DNA of 63,654 bases, taken from NCBI GenBank assembly GCA_016794985.1, contig JAEUIQ010000062.1, forward strand, positions 1 through 63,654, in the 5' to 3' direction. The notes under the pieces are model-generated. The model saw nothing but the letters and a program-made list of their open reading frames with translations, ran no database searches and was not told the origin of the DNA. Positions 28,101-37,646 of this stretch are shown here, in pieces; within the stretch, counting starts at the first letter, position 1; every line of letters begins with the position of its first letter. The stretch is from Planctomycetaceae bacterium (GTDB taxonomy: Bacteria; Planctomycetota; Planctomycetia; Pirellulales; Pirellulaceae). Made by a program: the position numbers and the translations under genes.

Positions 28101-28651
28101 CATAAACTTGGTTGCCACAATTGATCGTTGGGAACAGGGATGGTCGATTGGTCACTGCGAGTCAATAGATCTCGTCCCGCGGCCCACAACAGCAACCAAT
28201 CGGCTCGATAGACTTGATACTGATCCAACAAGTCCGCCAAACGTTGGGCCAACTGATAGAGTTTGCGCGACGATGGATCGTGCTGGATGAACGTTCGAAG
28301 TGTATAAAATTCCGGAGTTGGCGGGAGTTGCGGCAGAATTCGCATCAATCGCCACAACAAGTGACTTCGCTCGAACGGTGAATCTTCTGGCAAGTTTCCC
28401 AAGATGGCGCGATAGGCCCGCCATTGAAAACGACCCGGTAGCAGCAACTCTAGTCCTGCGGCAATCCCGCAGCCGTGTTGGCGCGAAGCCAGCGACAACT
28501 TGAGCCATTGCGCGATGCCATTGCTCTGCACCAAGATGACCTCATTCTCCAGCGGCCGCAGTGGTTCGGTGCGAATCACCTGCACCAAGCGATCTCGCAG
28601 TACCTCCAGGCGATTGCTGTAGAACGGAAAAAATCCTCCAGTCAAGTTCAT
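25169..28651 (-). CDS. recC: Exodeoxyribonuclease V gamma subunit
   Basis: This 1160-residue protein is the non-catalytic RecC subunit that holds RecB and recognises Chi in gamma-proteobacteria. The N-terminus YSNRLEVLRDRL...VILVQSNGIAQWL and the segments MVPDIHTYAPHIQAVF and VCLLGMNESDFPR are family hallmarks. The start is set at ATG 28651; an in-frame TTG six bases upstream is possible. It is the first gene of a recC-recB operon. Whether any Chi-like site is recognised cannot be told. Confidence 0.96.
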   Translation of the reverse strand: MNLTGGFFPFYSNRLEVLRDRLVQVIRTEPLRPLENEVILVQSNGIAQWLKLSLASRQHGCGIAAGLELLLPGRFQWRAYRAILGNLPEDSPFERSHLLWRLMRILPQLPPTPEFYTLRTFIQHDPSSRKLYQLAQRLADLLDQYQVYRADWLLLWAAGRDLLTRSDQSTIPVPNDQLWQPSLWRWLINDLPEQQRESSRAHVHQRFLSAAESWRHQTTTNSGLPRRVLVFGISTLPRQMLEVLMALGHRLSVHLFVHNPSRAKIFAFDSGRLHSAPISSDGPTTPPTLHPLLAAWGRQGSEYLKMLSAQAVTYSHTNVEIEFTSFGESTTLLQQLQNEILAEWTEPDQATPRRVIAHDDQSMTFQVAHSPQREVEILQDQLLAAFQADPDLQPRDIIVMVPDIHTYAPHIQAVFGQLTADQPNYLPFTINDQDRTQSQTVVMAIERLLRLDQSRMMVSEMVDWLEVPAFRHAAGLTSFDLPLLERWIQDSGIRWGFDASHREQMGLPGLSDQNTWRFGLKRMMLGYAVGSGNAWSDIEPLPRIGGLEAAAAGILAELLRRLQQWWRILQTKATPHEWCERLSHLLSEFFAPQTPTEESQVSQLQAALESWRQQCQDSNFDQPLPLTIVREHWLSALREPHLSQRFLGGAINFATLMPMRAIPFKRVCLLGMNESDFPRQTSANEFDLMNMTGMYRAGDRSRSDDDRYLFLEALLAARESFYVSWVGRSIRDNSSRPPSVLVGQLREHLSNGWELADEKTAGSSAGRDLSEYLTTTHPLQPFSREYFSNQTRLFTYSNQWRAVHRDVDTTSPDTSGARVMWRPTEVLTLADLGDFLRSPVDVFFQKVLQVRFGDIAGVHLDHEPFAIAGLERWSLNQEILKPIADQLRENPHVDVDNLLRRQLQRVSGQGSLPHPPFSRSVQEQLRRTMQRQVELYREELRRLQPLSLPPIQQSVDALVPGQQIALHDTLDFVFQVADEPQQVRRLMWLASDLKDGTKFNFAQAVRLWPHHLALSALAGEAARTIIIHGGCERVAWPGIPVIEANQLLKSLLQAFDQGMQEPLPIACQTAFVAMVDPYAEVPSKSGRAEFQYNGGEHLIGDSIKSPLLARCWPTFEALVQTPATSANQPTFDDCVELLYRPFYNFLRANFEGVDQEGYDD

Positions 28652-28924
28652 GCTCAAGCGACGATGCCTCGATCCAATGTGTTACTCCGGCGAAATTTTT
28701 TGCGGATGCTCGCGTCGTGAAGGTTGGTGTGGTCACAGGTTGTCGCCGCCAGCCGCGGCAACTTGGTTCGCTAGAATTCGGACGGAGAGCTCGGCCCAAA
28801 CGGAATCTAGTGAACGGCACGGACCTGAATTATACTGTTTGTCGGAAGTCTCGTCCGGTGGGGGATTGTCCGGAGTGACTTCCAGCAAGTCGCGTGAGGA
28901 CCAAGGTAGGAAGGATCGTAAGCG

Positions 28925-29683
28925 ATGCAGGTGGATTGCGAAGGTTGTGGTGCGGTATTGCGCCTGAAAGAAGAGTTCATTGGGCGTCGTATCAAGTGCC
29001 CGAAGTGTGGCACCTCGCAAATGGTTCCCGAGCCAGAACCGGAGCGATCTCCGTACGATGATGACCCATTGTTTTCGATCAACGCCGGTCCCTCGCCGCC
29101 ACCGGTTCATCAATCGCTGCGACCGACCATCGAGCAACCGCCGCAACCCGCGTATTATTCCAGCTCGATGGCGCCGCAACCGTCGATGTTGAACCCTAGT
29201 CACCCGGCAGCAAATCCGCTCCAGCCAATCCACACGCCGACCACTTACTACCCAGATGGAGCAGCACCGGCGAATTTTGGCACGAGCAATCATGTTCCCG
29301 CCTCGGCCGGATACGCACCACCGAGTTACAGCACTTACGGCAGCGTTCCATCAACTCATGGTGGGTTTCCGATCACGAGTCCGCCCGTGGTTCATTCGTC
29401 ATCCGTTGCGGGCGCCGAGGATCAAGGCCACATGGCCGGTGGTCCGTGGGGAGCGTATCCATCCGCGACGTCGCCAACTTCTTATATGGAACCACCGAGT
29501 CCACCGACGAAGCCTTGGTCGATTTCACCCGGAAAGATTGCATTGGGTTTGTTGATGATGTTGGGCGCGGTCGTTTGGTTCGTGTTGGGCTTGGCAGCGG
29601 ACCGAATATTTTACTATCCACCGATCCTATTCATCATCGGCATCGCCAGCGTCGTCAAAGGTTTCCTTGGCCAAGACGAATAG
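28925..29683 (+). CDS. Zinc-ribbon, proline-rich membrane protein
   Basis: This 252-residue protein begins with a four-cysteine zinc ribbon (Cys5, 8, 25, 28; CEGCG and CPKCG), of a type seen at the start of many planctomycete proteins. A long proline-, serine- and tyrosine-rich linker follows (about 35-195). Two hydrophobic segments close the protein (about 200-245). The start has AGGAAGGA nine bases upstream. The topology suggests a cytoplasmic or surface zinc head tethered by a flexible arm to the membrane. The function is unknown. It is transcribed away from recC, with about 270 bases between the starts. Confidence 0.82.
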   Translation: MQVDCEGCGAVLRLKEEFIGRRIKCPKCGTSQMVPEPEPERSPYDDDPLFSINAGPSPPPVHQSLRPTIEQPPQPAYYSSSMAPQPSMLNPSHPAANPLQPIHTPTTYYPDGAAPANFGTSNHVPASAGYAPPSYSTYGSVPSTHGGFPITSPPVVHSSSVAGAEDQGHMAGGPWGAYPSATSPTSYMEPPSPPTKPWSISPGKIALGLLMMLGAVVWFVLGLAADRIFYYPPILFIIGIASVVKGFLGQDE

Positions 29684-30147
29684 TATTCATTCACCTATTG
29701 CAACATTCCTCTGCCACACCCTTCCGTGAACTTTGAAAAACGCATTCGCCAACGATGGCAACATGCCTTTGTCTTTCAGCTGTGAAACGGCGAAACATCT
29801 TAGCCACCGGTGTCAACCGGCGGTTCGCGATCGTCCTCTGATTCGCAAAGCCGCGAAGCGGAGACACCTGTTTCGAATCCTTGCAAGGCGCGATCAGACC
29901 TTAACGACTCTCAACCGTACTACAATTTCCAATCCCTCGTCATGTCGTTCGTGCAAAACTCGATGCCTTCAGCCATCATACTCATCTTGACAACCACTTC
30001 GCACGCTAGGATCTCCAGGCTAAATCCAGTTGTCTAAAGTATCAAATTTCAATTCGAGTCGTGTGGCCGGCACAGCACGTTACGACCATTCTTGCCACAC
30101 GCCTTATGAGTACAGTGGTTGAATGCTGTGCAGGCAACATTGAAGAC
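29684..30147. other. Intergenic region, no gene seen
   Basis: No reading frame with a ribosome-binding site or family resemblance is present on either strand. It separates the ends of two convergent genes. I see no strong hairpin with a T-tract. Confidence 0.5.
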
Positions 30148-30843
30148 TCATCGCGATCTTCGTCTGATGCTGATCGCCATTGCCAAAGTCGTTCCGATAA
30201 ACACGAGAGAGCTGGGTTCAGGAACCGCAGTTGTTTGGATATCTAGCGTGAAAAACGATGCACGGTAGGAAGTGTTTCCAGTTAGAAAAACACCGCGCGA
30301 TAGAATGTAACCAAATTCAATCGGAGCACCGCCAACGCTTGTGTCGAGTGTGACGCTGCCTGGGCCACTCACCCGAGAAAAAGCATTCGGGGCAATGGTC
30401 CCATGACGGCGCTGCCAATTCGCACTAAACAACTGTGGCTCGAAATAGGTTGAGTTCGCAACGTAAGTAGTACCAGCTTGTCGTGCTGCTAATCGCCAGC
30501 TTGCAAACTGAGATGAGTTCTCAACTTTGTACCAAATTTCCCAACCGATACTCTCGATCACTCCGTCGTCGACCGTTACGAATGGGCGATCCTGCTTGAA
30601 TTGTTGTACGTCGAACGTAAATGCTCCCGATCCGTTGATCGTCGTTCTAAGGGCATCGCCGGTCACTCCTTGTCCGATCAAACGAGACAGAGATACTGAT
30701 GAAACGTTCGTTCCACCGAGAACGCTTGCTGCCCACGTTCCGTTTGAAAAAGTTCGATCATGAATGGTGACCAAACCAGCAGAAAGAGTTGACAACTCGC
30801 TCGCAAACATCAATCCGGAAACCAACAAAGCCATCCACTTCAT
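30148..30843 (-). CDS. PEP-CTERM sorted secreted protein
   Basis: This 231-residue protein has a signal peptide (MKWMALLVSGLMFASELSTL) and a C-terminal PEP-CTERM sorting signal: VPEPSS, a hydrophobic segment and a basic RRRSR end. In the family, the tail is cleaved by an exosortase and the protein is delivered to the surface. The middle is a beta-rich domain without known catalytic residues. The start at 30843 follows AAGGAGGCGG six bases upstream. No exosortase gene lies in the window. The ligand or role is unknown. Confidence 0.85.
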   Translation of the reverse strand: MKWMALLVSGLMFASELSTLSAGLVTIHDRTFSNGTWAASVLGGTNVSSVSLSRLIGQGVTGDALRTTINGSGAFTFDVQQFKQDRPFVTVDDGVIESIGWEIWYKVENSSQFASWRLAARQAGTTYVANSTYFEPQLFSANWQRRHGTIAPNAFSRVSGPGSVTLDTSVGGAPIEFGYILSRGVFLTGNTSYRASFFTLDIQTTAVPEPSSLVFIGTTLAMAISIRRRSR

Positions 30844-31411
30844 AACCGCCTCCTTGAAAAACATCGCTTCAAATCACCAAGACAGCGCAGCCGGCACGCA
30901 CAAGTTCATGCTATCTCGGTAAGATCAATAGTCAAGTTTTTGTAACCTGAATATCGTTGTCCAAGACAAGTCGTCGACGTGCGTATCACCACAATTGCAC
31001 GAAAGTCTCGCTTGCTAGCGGTATCTCGCTTGGTTCTTGGAGCGGAGCCCCGTGGTTCATTCGCAGATTTCGCTAAAGATGATTTTGGTTTCTCTTCCTC
31101 GATCTGGACGTTTTTCCAGTTCATCTTGAGGATCCGTTCCAAGTCCGTTTCCGCGTCTGGCTGTTTAAAGGGCCGGACTAATACTAAATAAAATGCCAAA
31201 AATGTGGTTAGACAGCAATCAAGTTGGACGGCGTTGGCTACCGGCATTTCGTCCCAACCGGGACGAATGGCGCATGTTAGCGTCGCGGCCGAAGTAGTAT
31301 TCCAAATCCTCGTTTTTGCAGACGGACGGCCAATCGCTCCTTCAGTTTGTCACTATAGTTGGCCCGATCCGCTCTACTCCATTCGCACTCGGCAATGTGG
31401 CGGCCGGCTCG
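30844..31411. other. Intergenic region, possible coding remnant
   Basis: A 113-codon minus-strand frame at 30906-31247 is open, with a basic, low-complexity central part, but it lacks a convincing ribosome-binding site or recognisable fold. It may be a gene remnant or chance. Nothing else stands out. Confidence 0.35.
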
Positions 31412-32596
31412 TTACTTTTCGACTGGACGGAGGTAGAGGTTGGCGAGGTCTTGGGGGCCGGTGGCGGTTAGGGTTAATTGTCGCTTTGAATTCAATCGCT
31501 GTAAGTGGTGTTGATGTTCGAGTGGATGCCCGTCAATTGCAAGCGTCAATACCGAGCCAATCACCGTTCCTTCCAAACGATACCACTGGCCAGGTTTGAG
31601 CCATTTCTCGTCTTGGTTCTTGGTCGTGTAGATCGAAATCGGATCGGGTTTTGAACCAGACCCAGCGTCCGCCTCGGCGACGTTCAATAACTGCAACGTG
31701 AAGTGGCTCTCCGGTTGATTCAATTTGAAATCTATCACGAAGCCGAAATCTTCCAAAACCGGTTCATGGACCAACGAGTGACTTTCACCGGTCGATCCGT
31801 CATGGGCCAATACCCAATCGCGAACCACCCAGGCGGCTCGCGCGGATTCGTCACTCGTCCAGCCACTAAGGTCCAGCCCCGTGTATATCGAATAGTAGCC
31901 GCGATTGGCGATCGCGATCTCGGCTTCAGCAACGGGAGTGTCTGGCAACTCTTTGATTTTCACGTTGCGATAATGCACCACGCCCCCTTCGGACTCCAAA
32001 CAAATGTATCCCTTGCGCGGTGAACATTGCTGGCCGCGCGTCACGACTTTGCCGTTGACGGCCAACGTGACTTCACCGTCCTGAGCGGTGATCCGATAAT
32101 GGTTCCATTCCGGGCTGGGGTTCGAGCGATTCTCGGTCGGAAACGCTCGATCACCACCACGACCGTTGAGCGGAACCATCTTGGCTCCGTGAATTGGGAA
32201 GATGTCGCCATGGGTGGTGTAACCGCGAGTGTTCCCATACGCGTTCTCCAAGACTTGTACTTCAATCCCGCGATGAAACGGAACGCCACGCGCTGTGATA
32301 TCGTCAGCAAACAAAAAGATCCCGGCATTGCCCCGCGGGACCATGTGCCGCCACTCGACTTCCAGGATAAAGTTTTGGTACATCTTCTCGGTGCGAAGTT
32401 CGCCAATCGGTTTTCCCGTACAGACTATCAGGCCATCTTGGTAAGACCAAGTCGATTCCGGTGTGTTGGTACGAACCCAGCCCGTGAAGTCTCGGCCATT
32501 GAACAACGGCACAAATCCTTGTTCATCGTCGCTTTGAGCCAACACCAGGGCAGGGCAGAGCAGGGCGATAGCGAGGCAGGTTCGAAGACAGTACAT
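31412..32596 (-). CDS. Secreted protein with two DUF1080 domains
   Basis: This 394-residue protein has a signal peptide (MYCLRTCLAIALLCPALVLA) and two tandem DUF1080 concanavalin-like domains. The first is the clearer, with LFNGRDFTGW, an IVCTGKPIGEL segment and RGNAGIFLFADD. The second begins near YSIYTGLDLSGWTSD and is more diverged. DUF1080 proteins include 3-keto-disaccharide hydrolases and are very common in planctomycetes. The start at 32596 is chosen for the signal peptide; upstream frame sequence is repeat DNA. It neighbours the DUF1501/PSCyt1 pair on the same strand. Confidence 0.88.
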   Translation of the reverse strand: MYCLRTCLAIALLCPALVLAQSDDEQGFVPLFNGRDFTGWVRTNTPESTWSYQDGLIVCTGKPIGELRTEKMYQNFILEVEWRHMVPRGNAGIFLFADDITARGVPFHRGIEVQVLENAYGNTRGYTTHGDIFPIHGAKMVPLNGRGGDRAFPTENRSNPSPEWNHYRITAQDGEVTLAVNGKVVTRGQQCSPRKGYICLESEGGVVHYRNVKIKELPDTPVAEAEIAIANRGYYSIYTGLDLSGWTSDESARAAWVVRDWVLAHDGSTGESHSLVHEPVLEDFGFVIDFKLNQPESHFTLQLLNVAEADAGSGSKPDPISIYTTKNQDEKWLKPGQWYRLEGTVIGSVLTLAIDGHPLEHQHHLQRLNSKRQLTLTATGPQDLANLYLRPVEK

Positions 32597-33133
32597 AAAG
32601 TTCAACTCGTGCGGCGGGATGTAAACCAAGTTCGGAACCGAGCACGCTGGGCGGCGCACCAGACCGCAGTATAGTCGAATCGGTTGTTCACGCCGACCGG
32701 CAGAGGTTGTGTCGGCCCGTTCGGGCCTTTTCATTTGGATAGGCTGTCCCAACCGGTGGCTCGCGCCGACCGGCTAGGGCTGTGTCGGCCCGTTCGGGCC
32801 TGTTTCGATCGCGGCCGCACGCTAATCGGTGGGGCATGCACAATGGCTCGTGAACATTGGCTCACAAACATTGGCTCGGGCACATTGGCTCGGGCACATT
32901 GGCTCGCGTTGTGTCGGCCCGTTCGGGCCTTTTGATTTGGATAGACGGATCCAACCGGTGGCTTGCGCCGACCGGCAGAGGTTGTGTCGGCCCGTTCGGG
33001 CCTGGTTTCGATCGCGGCCGCACGCTAATCGGTGGGGCATGCACATTGGCTCGTGAACATTGGCTCGGGCACATTGGCTCGCGTTGTGTCGGCCCGTTCG
33101 GGCCTGTTGTGGTCGAGGCGGCTCGCTAGGGAG
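32597..33133. repeat. Duplicated repeat cluster, no gene
   Basis: Two copies of the dispersed hairpin repeat (32709-32801 and 32911-33003) alternate with arrays of a 12-14 bp unit containing ACATTGGCTCG (about 32840-32910 and 33045-33083). A third partial GTGTCGGCCCGTTCGGGCC lies at 33084-33107. The stretch from about 32700 to 32905 is largely repeated at 32905-33107, as by local duplication. Confidence 0.85.
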
Positions 33134-34543
33134 CTACGCGATGATTTCGTGAGCAATTTCGCCGTGGACATCGGTCAGACGGAAGTCGCGGCCAGCGTAG
33201 CGGTAGGTGAGTCGTTTGTGATCCAAGCCCAACAAGTGCAGAATGGTGGCATGAAAGTCGTGGATATGCATCGGCTTCTCGACGGCCGCGATTCCATGTT
33301 CGTCGGTCGCGCCATAGCGCAATCCGCCTTTAACTCCGCCACCGACCATGAACGCGGAGAAGCCGCGATTGTTATGATCGCGTCCTACGCCGTTTCTCGT
33401 GAAAGGCGTGCGCCCGAACTCGCCAGACCAAACAATCAAGGTTTCCTCCAACAAACCACGTTGAGCCAGATCTTGAATCAAGGCCGCAATCGGTTGATCA
33501 ATCTCTTCACACTTGGGTGGCAATTGATTCGAGATGCTATTGTGATGGTCCCAGCCTCCACTTTGTACTTCGACAAAACGTACGCCAGCTTCGACCATTC
33601 GTCTTGCGATCAAGCACTGCGTACCAAAGCGAGCCGAGCGCCCGTTGTTGGCACCGTACATACTGAGCGTCGATTGATTCTCTTTACTTAGATCCAATAA
33701 TTCCGGCAGCGAATCCTGCATGCGAAACGCCAGTTCATACGACTGGATCACGCCTTCGATTCCGGGATGTTCTGGCAGTTGTTCGCTTTGTCGTTGATTC
33801 AGTTGTTGTACAAAGTCCAATTGCTTGCGTTGTTGATCGTCGTTGAGCATTGGGTTATTGATATCGGGCACGCGATTGCTGGCCGAGCCACGTCCGGGAT
33901 TGCCGCCCAGGTTCAGCTTGGTCCCTTGAAACACCGCAGGTAAAAAGGCATTGCGATAGCTGGAGCTATTTCCCGCCGGTGGATTCAATGAAACAAAGCC
34001 CGGTAAACTGGCGTTGTCTGTCCCCAATCCGTACAGGGTCCAGGCGCCCAATGACGGTCGCACAAATTGAAAGTTGCCCGTATGCAATTGGGTCTGGGCC
34101 GTGGGATGATTCGGCGAATCCCCGTGCATGCTGTTGAGCAAACACAAGCGATCCGCATGTTTGGCCAAGTTGGGAAACAGCTCCGACAGCCAAAGTCCAG
34201 ACTCGCCATGTTGCGAGAACGAGAACGGAGAGCCCATCAAGGTGCCACCCGCGCGCCCAGCGGCCTTGCCATTATCGCGCTTTAAGCTGGGCTTGTAGTC
34301 AAACATGTCGACATGCGAAGGTGCTCCGGCCATCGTCAAAAAGATGACGTGTTTGGCTTTGGATGGGAAGTGCGATTCCTTCGGCGACAATGGGTTGCCT
34401 GGGTCTTGTGCTGCGGCCAAGGCGGAGGCCGGTTGAGCCCACGCGTTTAAGCCGGCAAATGCCAAGAAGCCAAAGCCCGAGGTCGCGTTCTGTAGCCATT
34501 GACGACGTGAAGCCACGATGGGGGATGGGTTGGGTTGATTCAT
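33134..34543 (-). CDS. DUF1501 (sulfatase-like) secreted protein
   Basis: This 469-residue protein belongs to DUF1501, a family related to alkaline phosphatases and sulfatases. It has a twin-arginine signal (SRRQWLQNATSGFGFLAFAG, arginines 13-14). Visible family motifs include MAGAPSHVDMFDYKP, LLNSMHGDSPNHPTAQTQLHTG, VEVQSGGWDHH and WSGEFGRTPF. It lies 55 bases downstream of a PSCyt1/PSD1 gene, the standard planctomycete pairing, thought to act together outside the cytoplasm on unknown polysaccharide-related substrates. Confidence 0.93.
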   Translation of the reverse strand: MNQPNPSPIVASRRQWLQNATSGFGFLAFAGLNAWAQPASALAAAQDPGNPLSPKESHFPSKAKHVIFLTMAGAPSHVDMFDYKPSLKRDNGKAAGRAGGTLMGSPFSFSQHGESGLWLSELFPNLAKHADRLCLLNSMHGDSPNHPTAQTQLHTGNFQFVRPSLGAWTLYGLGTDNASLPGFVSLNPPAGNSSSYRNAFLPAVFQGTKLNLGGNPGRGSASNRVPDINNPMLNDDQQRKQLDFVQQLNQRQSEQLPEHPGIEGVIQSYELAFRMQDSLPELLDLSKENQSTLSMYGANNGRSARFGTQCLIARRMVEAGVRFVEVQSGGWDHHNSISNQLPPKCEEIDQPIAALIQDLAQRGLLEETLIVWSGEFGRTPFTRNGVGRDHNNRGFSAFMVGGGVKGGLRYGATDEHGIAAVEKPMHIHDFHATILHLLGLDHKRLTYRYAGRDFRLTDVHGEIAHEIIA

Positions 34544-34598
34544 GGGTGCATCCTAGGTTGGGGAATTCGACATTACTTGCGAGACCAAACTTGCGGCA

Positions 34599-37500
34599 TT
34601 AATTGCGGTAGCGGAATTCAGCGGTGGCGAGGATCGCATGGCAAAATGCGATCATGACTTGACGCTGAAGTTCGGGAGAAATCTCGGTCGATGTTGGATT
34701 GGATTGACGTTCGGTTTGGTTCGGAGCCGTTTCGGTCGAGTTGTCTCGTCCGCGTTGGGCTCGGCGATTGCGAGCGTCACGACGTTGGCGCCGTTCTTGT
34801 TCCGTAGCACGCTCGGCCTCGCGGGCACGGGCGGCCGCACCGAACTCTTCGGTCATGTCGGCGATGAACGCTTCACAATGGCGGATCTCATCGGGAGCGG
34901 CAGGACGACTAAATGCGGTCTTGAACACATAGTCGATCGCTTGGGACGAGCCGCCTGTTTTTTCTAGCGTGCGTTCTGCCAAAGCCACCGCTTGTTGGCG
35001 AACCAACTCGTTGTTCATCATGAACAGAGCTTGGGGAGCCGTGTTGGACTGCTCGCGAACGCCAATCACCATGCTGGGCTCCGCCGCATCGAACAATTCC
35101 AACGAGCGCGGCAACAGTTCGCGAACGACCGGTAAGTAAATCGAGCGATAGTCGAAGCTACGATTCACCGAGGTCTCGTTGATCGAGACCGAGTTGAGTG
35201 CGGCCATGTCGCGACGACGGAATGGATTGTCGTCAGCCATCAAAGGCCCTTCGTTGCGAAGGTTGCGATTCGGTCGCACGTCGGCATTGTCCGATGGCTT
35301 TTCTGATTCCGACATCATCTCGTCGGAGTTGGAGGACTCCATCGATGATCGTGACGTTGCGGCGCGAATCAACAATTGTGCCAACTGTTGCCCACGTCCA
35401 ACCTCCACCGGTCCGGCTTGAGCTACCAGCGAACCGGTGGGGCGTTCCACGTCCAGACTACCTCCAACCCAGAGCAGCGTATCGCGCAGCGCTTCGGCTT
35501 GGATTCGCTGCGGATGGGACCGCCACAAGTACAGGTTTTCGGGGTCTTTGTCGCTGGCCAGCGAGTCGACTTGCCAGCCCATCCGATAGGCGTCCGACAA
35601 CGCAATTTCTTTGATCAGCGATTTGATTGACCACTTGTTTTCGATCAATCGCAAGGCCAAGTAATCGAGCAGCTCAGGATGGGTGGGGCGACTACCGGTC
35701 ACGCCAAAATCTTCGGGCGTGCGAACAATGCCCTCACCGATCAAATGTTGCCAAACGCGATTGGCCATCACGCGCGCCGTTAAGGGATTCTCGCTGTTGG
35801 CTACCCAATTGGCGAACTCCATTCGTCCGCTGGAATCACGCCGAATCTTCGGCGGGGATTTGTCTAATAATTTGACAAAGCCACGTGGGATGGTCGCTCC
35901 AGGCTGATTGACTTCGCCGCGTTCCAACAAGCGAACATCGCTTGGCCGTGGTTTGGGTTGGACGCCCATGCACTGGGACCGGGGTTTGCCTTCGGAATCA
36001 TAGCAATCCAGGATTCCTTGCAGACTGCCAATTTGAGCGGTCAACCGTTGAACCATTTGTTGCCGTTGCTGTTGTTCCATTCCGTTCGCCGCGTTGCCAT
36101 TGTTGCCAGTGGCGTTGTTGCCAGATCCCGGTCGGCGATTGGCACGGCGGTCTTGAACTAACGAGCGACGGACTTCGCGCAGTTCTTCGTTCAACTGGGA
36201 GATGGATTCCTGCATCGCTGCGATTCGCTCGGGCTTCATCGGCGCCATGGCTGGCTGTGAGTCGGGGATCGGCAAATCGATCAACTTGCTCACGTAGCGA
36301 TTGCGTTGGCTATTGGCGCCGCCGAAGTGCGTGACGGCATTCGCAAAGATCCCCGCCAATGCGTAATAATCTTCTTGTGTGATGGCTTCAAATTTGTGAT
36401 CGTGGCAACGAGCGCATGCGACCGAGATTCCTAAGAAGGCTCGCGTCGTGACATCGATTTGCTCGTCAATGACATCCGCTTCGAATTGCCTTTGGTTGCG
36501 TTCGTTAAGTGTTTTGGGGCCCATGGCCAACAAGCCGGTAGCAATCAATTGCTCTTGTTTCTGTTCGCGATTTCGCGCTGGCAATAAGTCGCCGACCAAT
36601 TGTTCTTTCAAGAAGCGATCGTACGGTTTGTCGTTGTTGAACGAATCGATCACGTAATCGCGGTACCGCCACGCCTGTGTGTAGGGCATGTTGACTTCGC
36701 GGCCCGTGCTTTCGGCGTAACGCACAATGTCCAGCCAATGCCGTCCCCAGCGTTCTCCGAACTTGGGGCTCGCCAGCATAAAATCAATCGCGGTGCTCAT
36801 GGCGGCTTCCGGGTCTTGAGCCCATAGCCCTTGGAACCAATCGACTTGTTCAGCGGTGGGTGGTACGCCCAACAAGTCAAAACACAAACGGCGAAAGATC
36901 GTATAGCTGTCAGCGGTCGGGGGAGTTGAAACGCCCTGTAGGTGACGTTGTAGTTCGACAAATTGGTCGATGGGCTTGGTCGCTTGAAGATCGGCAGCGT
37001 GCGTCTGGACGACTTTGGCTACCACTTCGGAAGATGCGGCGGGCAAGGGTTGTAACGACCAGAACTCGCGGCCTTTCTCAATGGCTTCGGGGGTGACTCG
37101 GTAAGCCCCACGCACGACGTTGGTGACGCGCGGGTCGGGAGCTCCTTGGGACAGCCAGATTCGGAAATCTTCAATCACATGCGGAGGCAACGGATCTTGG
37201 GGCGGCATTTGCAACCCGTCGTAATTGATGGCTTTCCAGAGTAGTCCTGCTTCAAAATCGGCCACATCGATGGCTGGGCCCGACTCGCCGCCGTTGAGTA
37301 ATGCCGCCGCCGAGTCCACGTCCAGCCCGCCTTCGCTGCGACCGCTTTGTTGGGAGTGGCAGCTGTAGCAATTGGTGACGAGGACGGGCCGAATCTTGCT
37401 TTCGAAAAAGGCCGCTTGCTCGGGAGTGATTTTGGGTTGGTCGGGCGGGGCCGCTTCGTCCATATCGCTCGACACGCCTTCCTGTTGCTCGGCCATCATG

Positions 37501-37646
37501 TCGTCCTGGGCGACGATCGAGCCGCCTAGCAAGCCACAGCCGAGAATCAAAACCGTCACAACCGCGCCAATCCGATGGTGGGCACGACCGGCTAGCCTGC
37601 GATCCGAGCAAGAAAAAAAAAGCGATTTGCAGCAAGAACGGGACAT
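34599..37646 (-). CDS. PSCyt1-DUF1549-DUF1553 c-type cytochrome protein
   Basis: This 1015-residue protein has a signal anchor (about 25-47), then a planctomycete cytochrome c domain with heme site CYSCH at 93-97, DUF1549 in the middle (with a second CARCH site in SVACARCHDHKFE) and DUF1553 toward the C-terminus (FGVTGSRPTHPELLDYLA). A glutamate-, arginine- and asparagine-rich low-complexity tail follows. The family is nearly confined to Planctomycetes and Verrucomicrobia; an exported redox role is inferred from heme sites. It is the first gene of an operon with the DUF1501 gene. Confidence 0.95.
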   Translation of the reverse strand: MSRSCCKSLFFSCSDRRLAGRAHHRIGAVVTVLILGCGLLGGSIVAQDDMMAEQQEGVSSDMDEAAPPDQPKITPEQAAFFESKIRPVLVTNCYSCHSQQSGRSEGGLDVDSAAALLNGGESGPAIDVADFEAGLLWKAINYDGLQMPPQDPLPPHVIEDFRIWLSQGAPDPRVTNVVRGAYRVTPEAIEKGREFWSLQPLPAASSEVVAKVVQTHAADLQATKPIDQFVELQRHLQGVSTPPTADSYTIFRRLCFDLLGVPPTAEQVDWFQGLWAQDPEAAMSTAIDFMLASPKFGERWGRHWLDIVRYAESTGREVNMPYTQAWRYRDYVIDSFNNDKPYDRFLKEQLVGDLLPARNREQKQEQLIATGLLAMGPKTLNERNQRQFEADVIDEQIDVTTRAFLGISVACARCHDHKFEAITQEDYYALAGIFANAVTHFGGANSQRNRYVSKLIDLPIPDSQPAMAPMKPERIAAMQESISQLNEELREVRRSLVQDRRANRRPGSGNNATGNNGNAANGMEQQQRQQMVQRLTAQIGSLQGILDCYDSEGKPRSQCMGVQPKPRPSDVRLLERGEVNQPGATIPRGFVKLLDKSPPKIRRDSSGRMEFANWVANSENPLTARVMANRVWQHLIGEGIVRTPEDFGVTGSRPTHPELLDYLALRLIENKWSIKSLIKEIALSDAYRMGWQVDSLASDKDPENLYLWRSHPQRIQAEALRDTLLWVGGSLDVERPTGSLVAQAGPVEVGRGQQLAQLLIRAATSRSSMESSNSDEMMSESEKPSDNADVRPNRNLRNEGPLMADDNPFRRRDMAALNSVSINETSVNRSFDYRSIYLPVVRELLPRSLELFDAAEPSMVIGVREQSNTAPQALFMMNNELVRQQAVALAERTLEKTGGSSQAIDYVFKTAFSRPAAPDEIRHCEAFIADMTEEFGAAARAREAERATEQERRQRRDARNRRAQRGRDNSTETAPNQTERQSNPTSTEISPELQRQVMIAFCHAILATAEFRYRN

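Noticed and set aside
28733..29293. 186-codon minus-strand frame opposite the zinc-ribbon gene
   Set aside because: Arginine-rich shadow of the proline-rich linker on the other strand.
30906..31247. 113-codon minus-strand frame with a basic centre
   Set aside because: No ribosome-binding site, fold or partner; noted only as a possible remnant.
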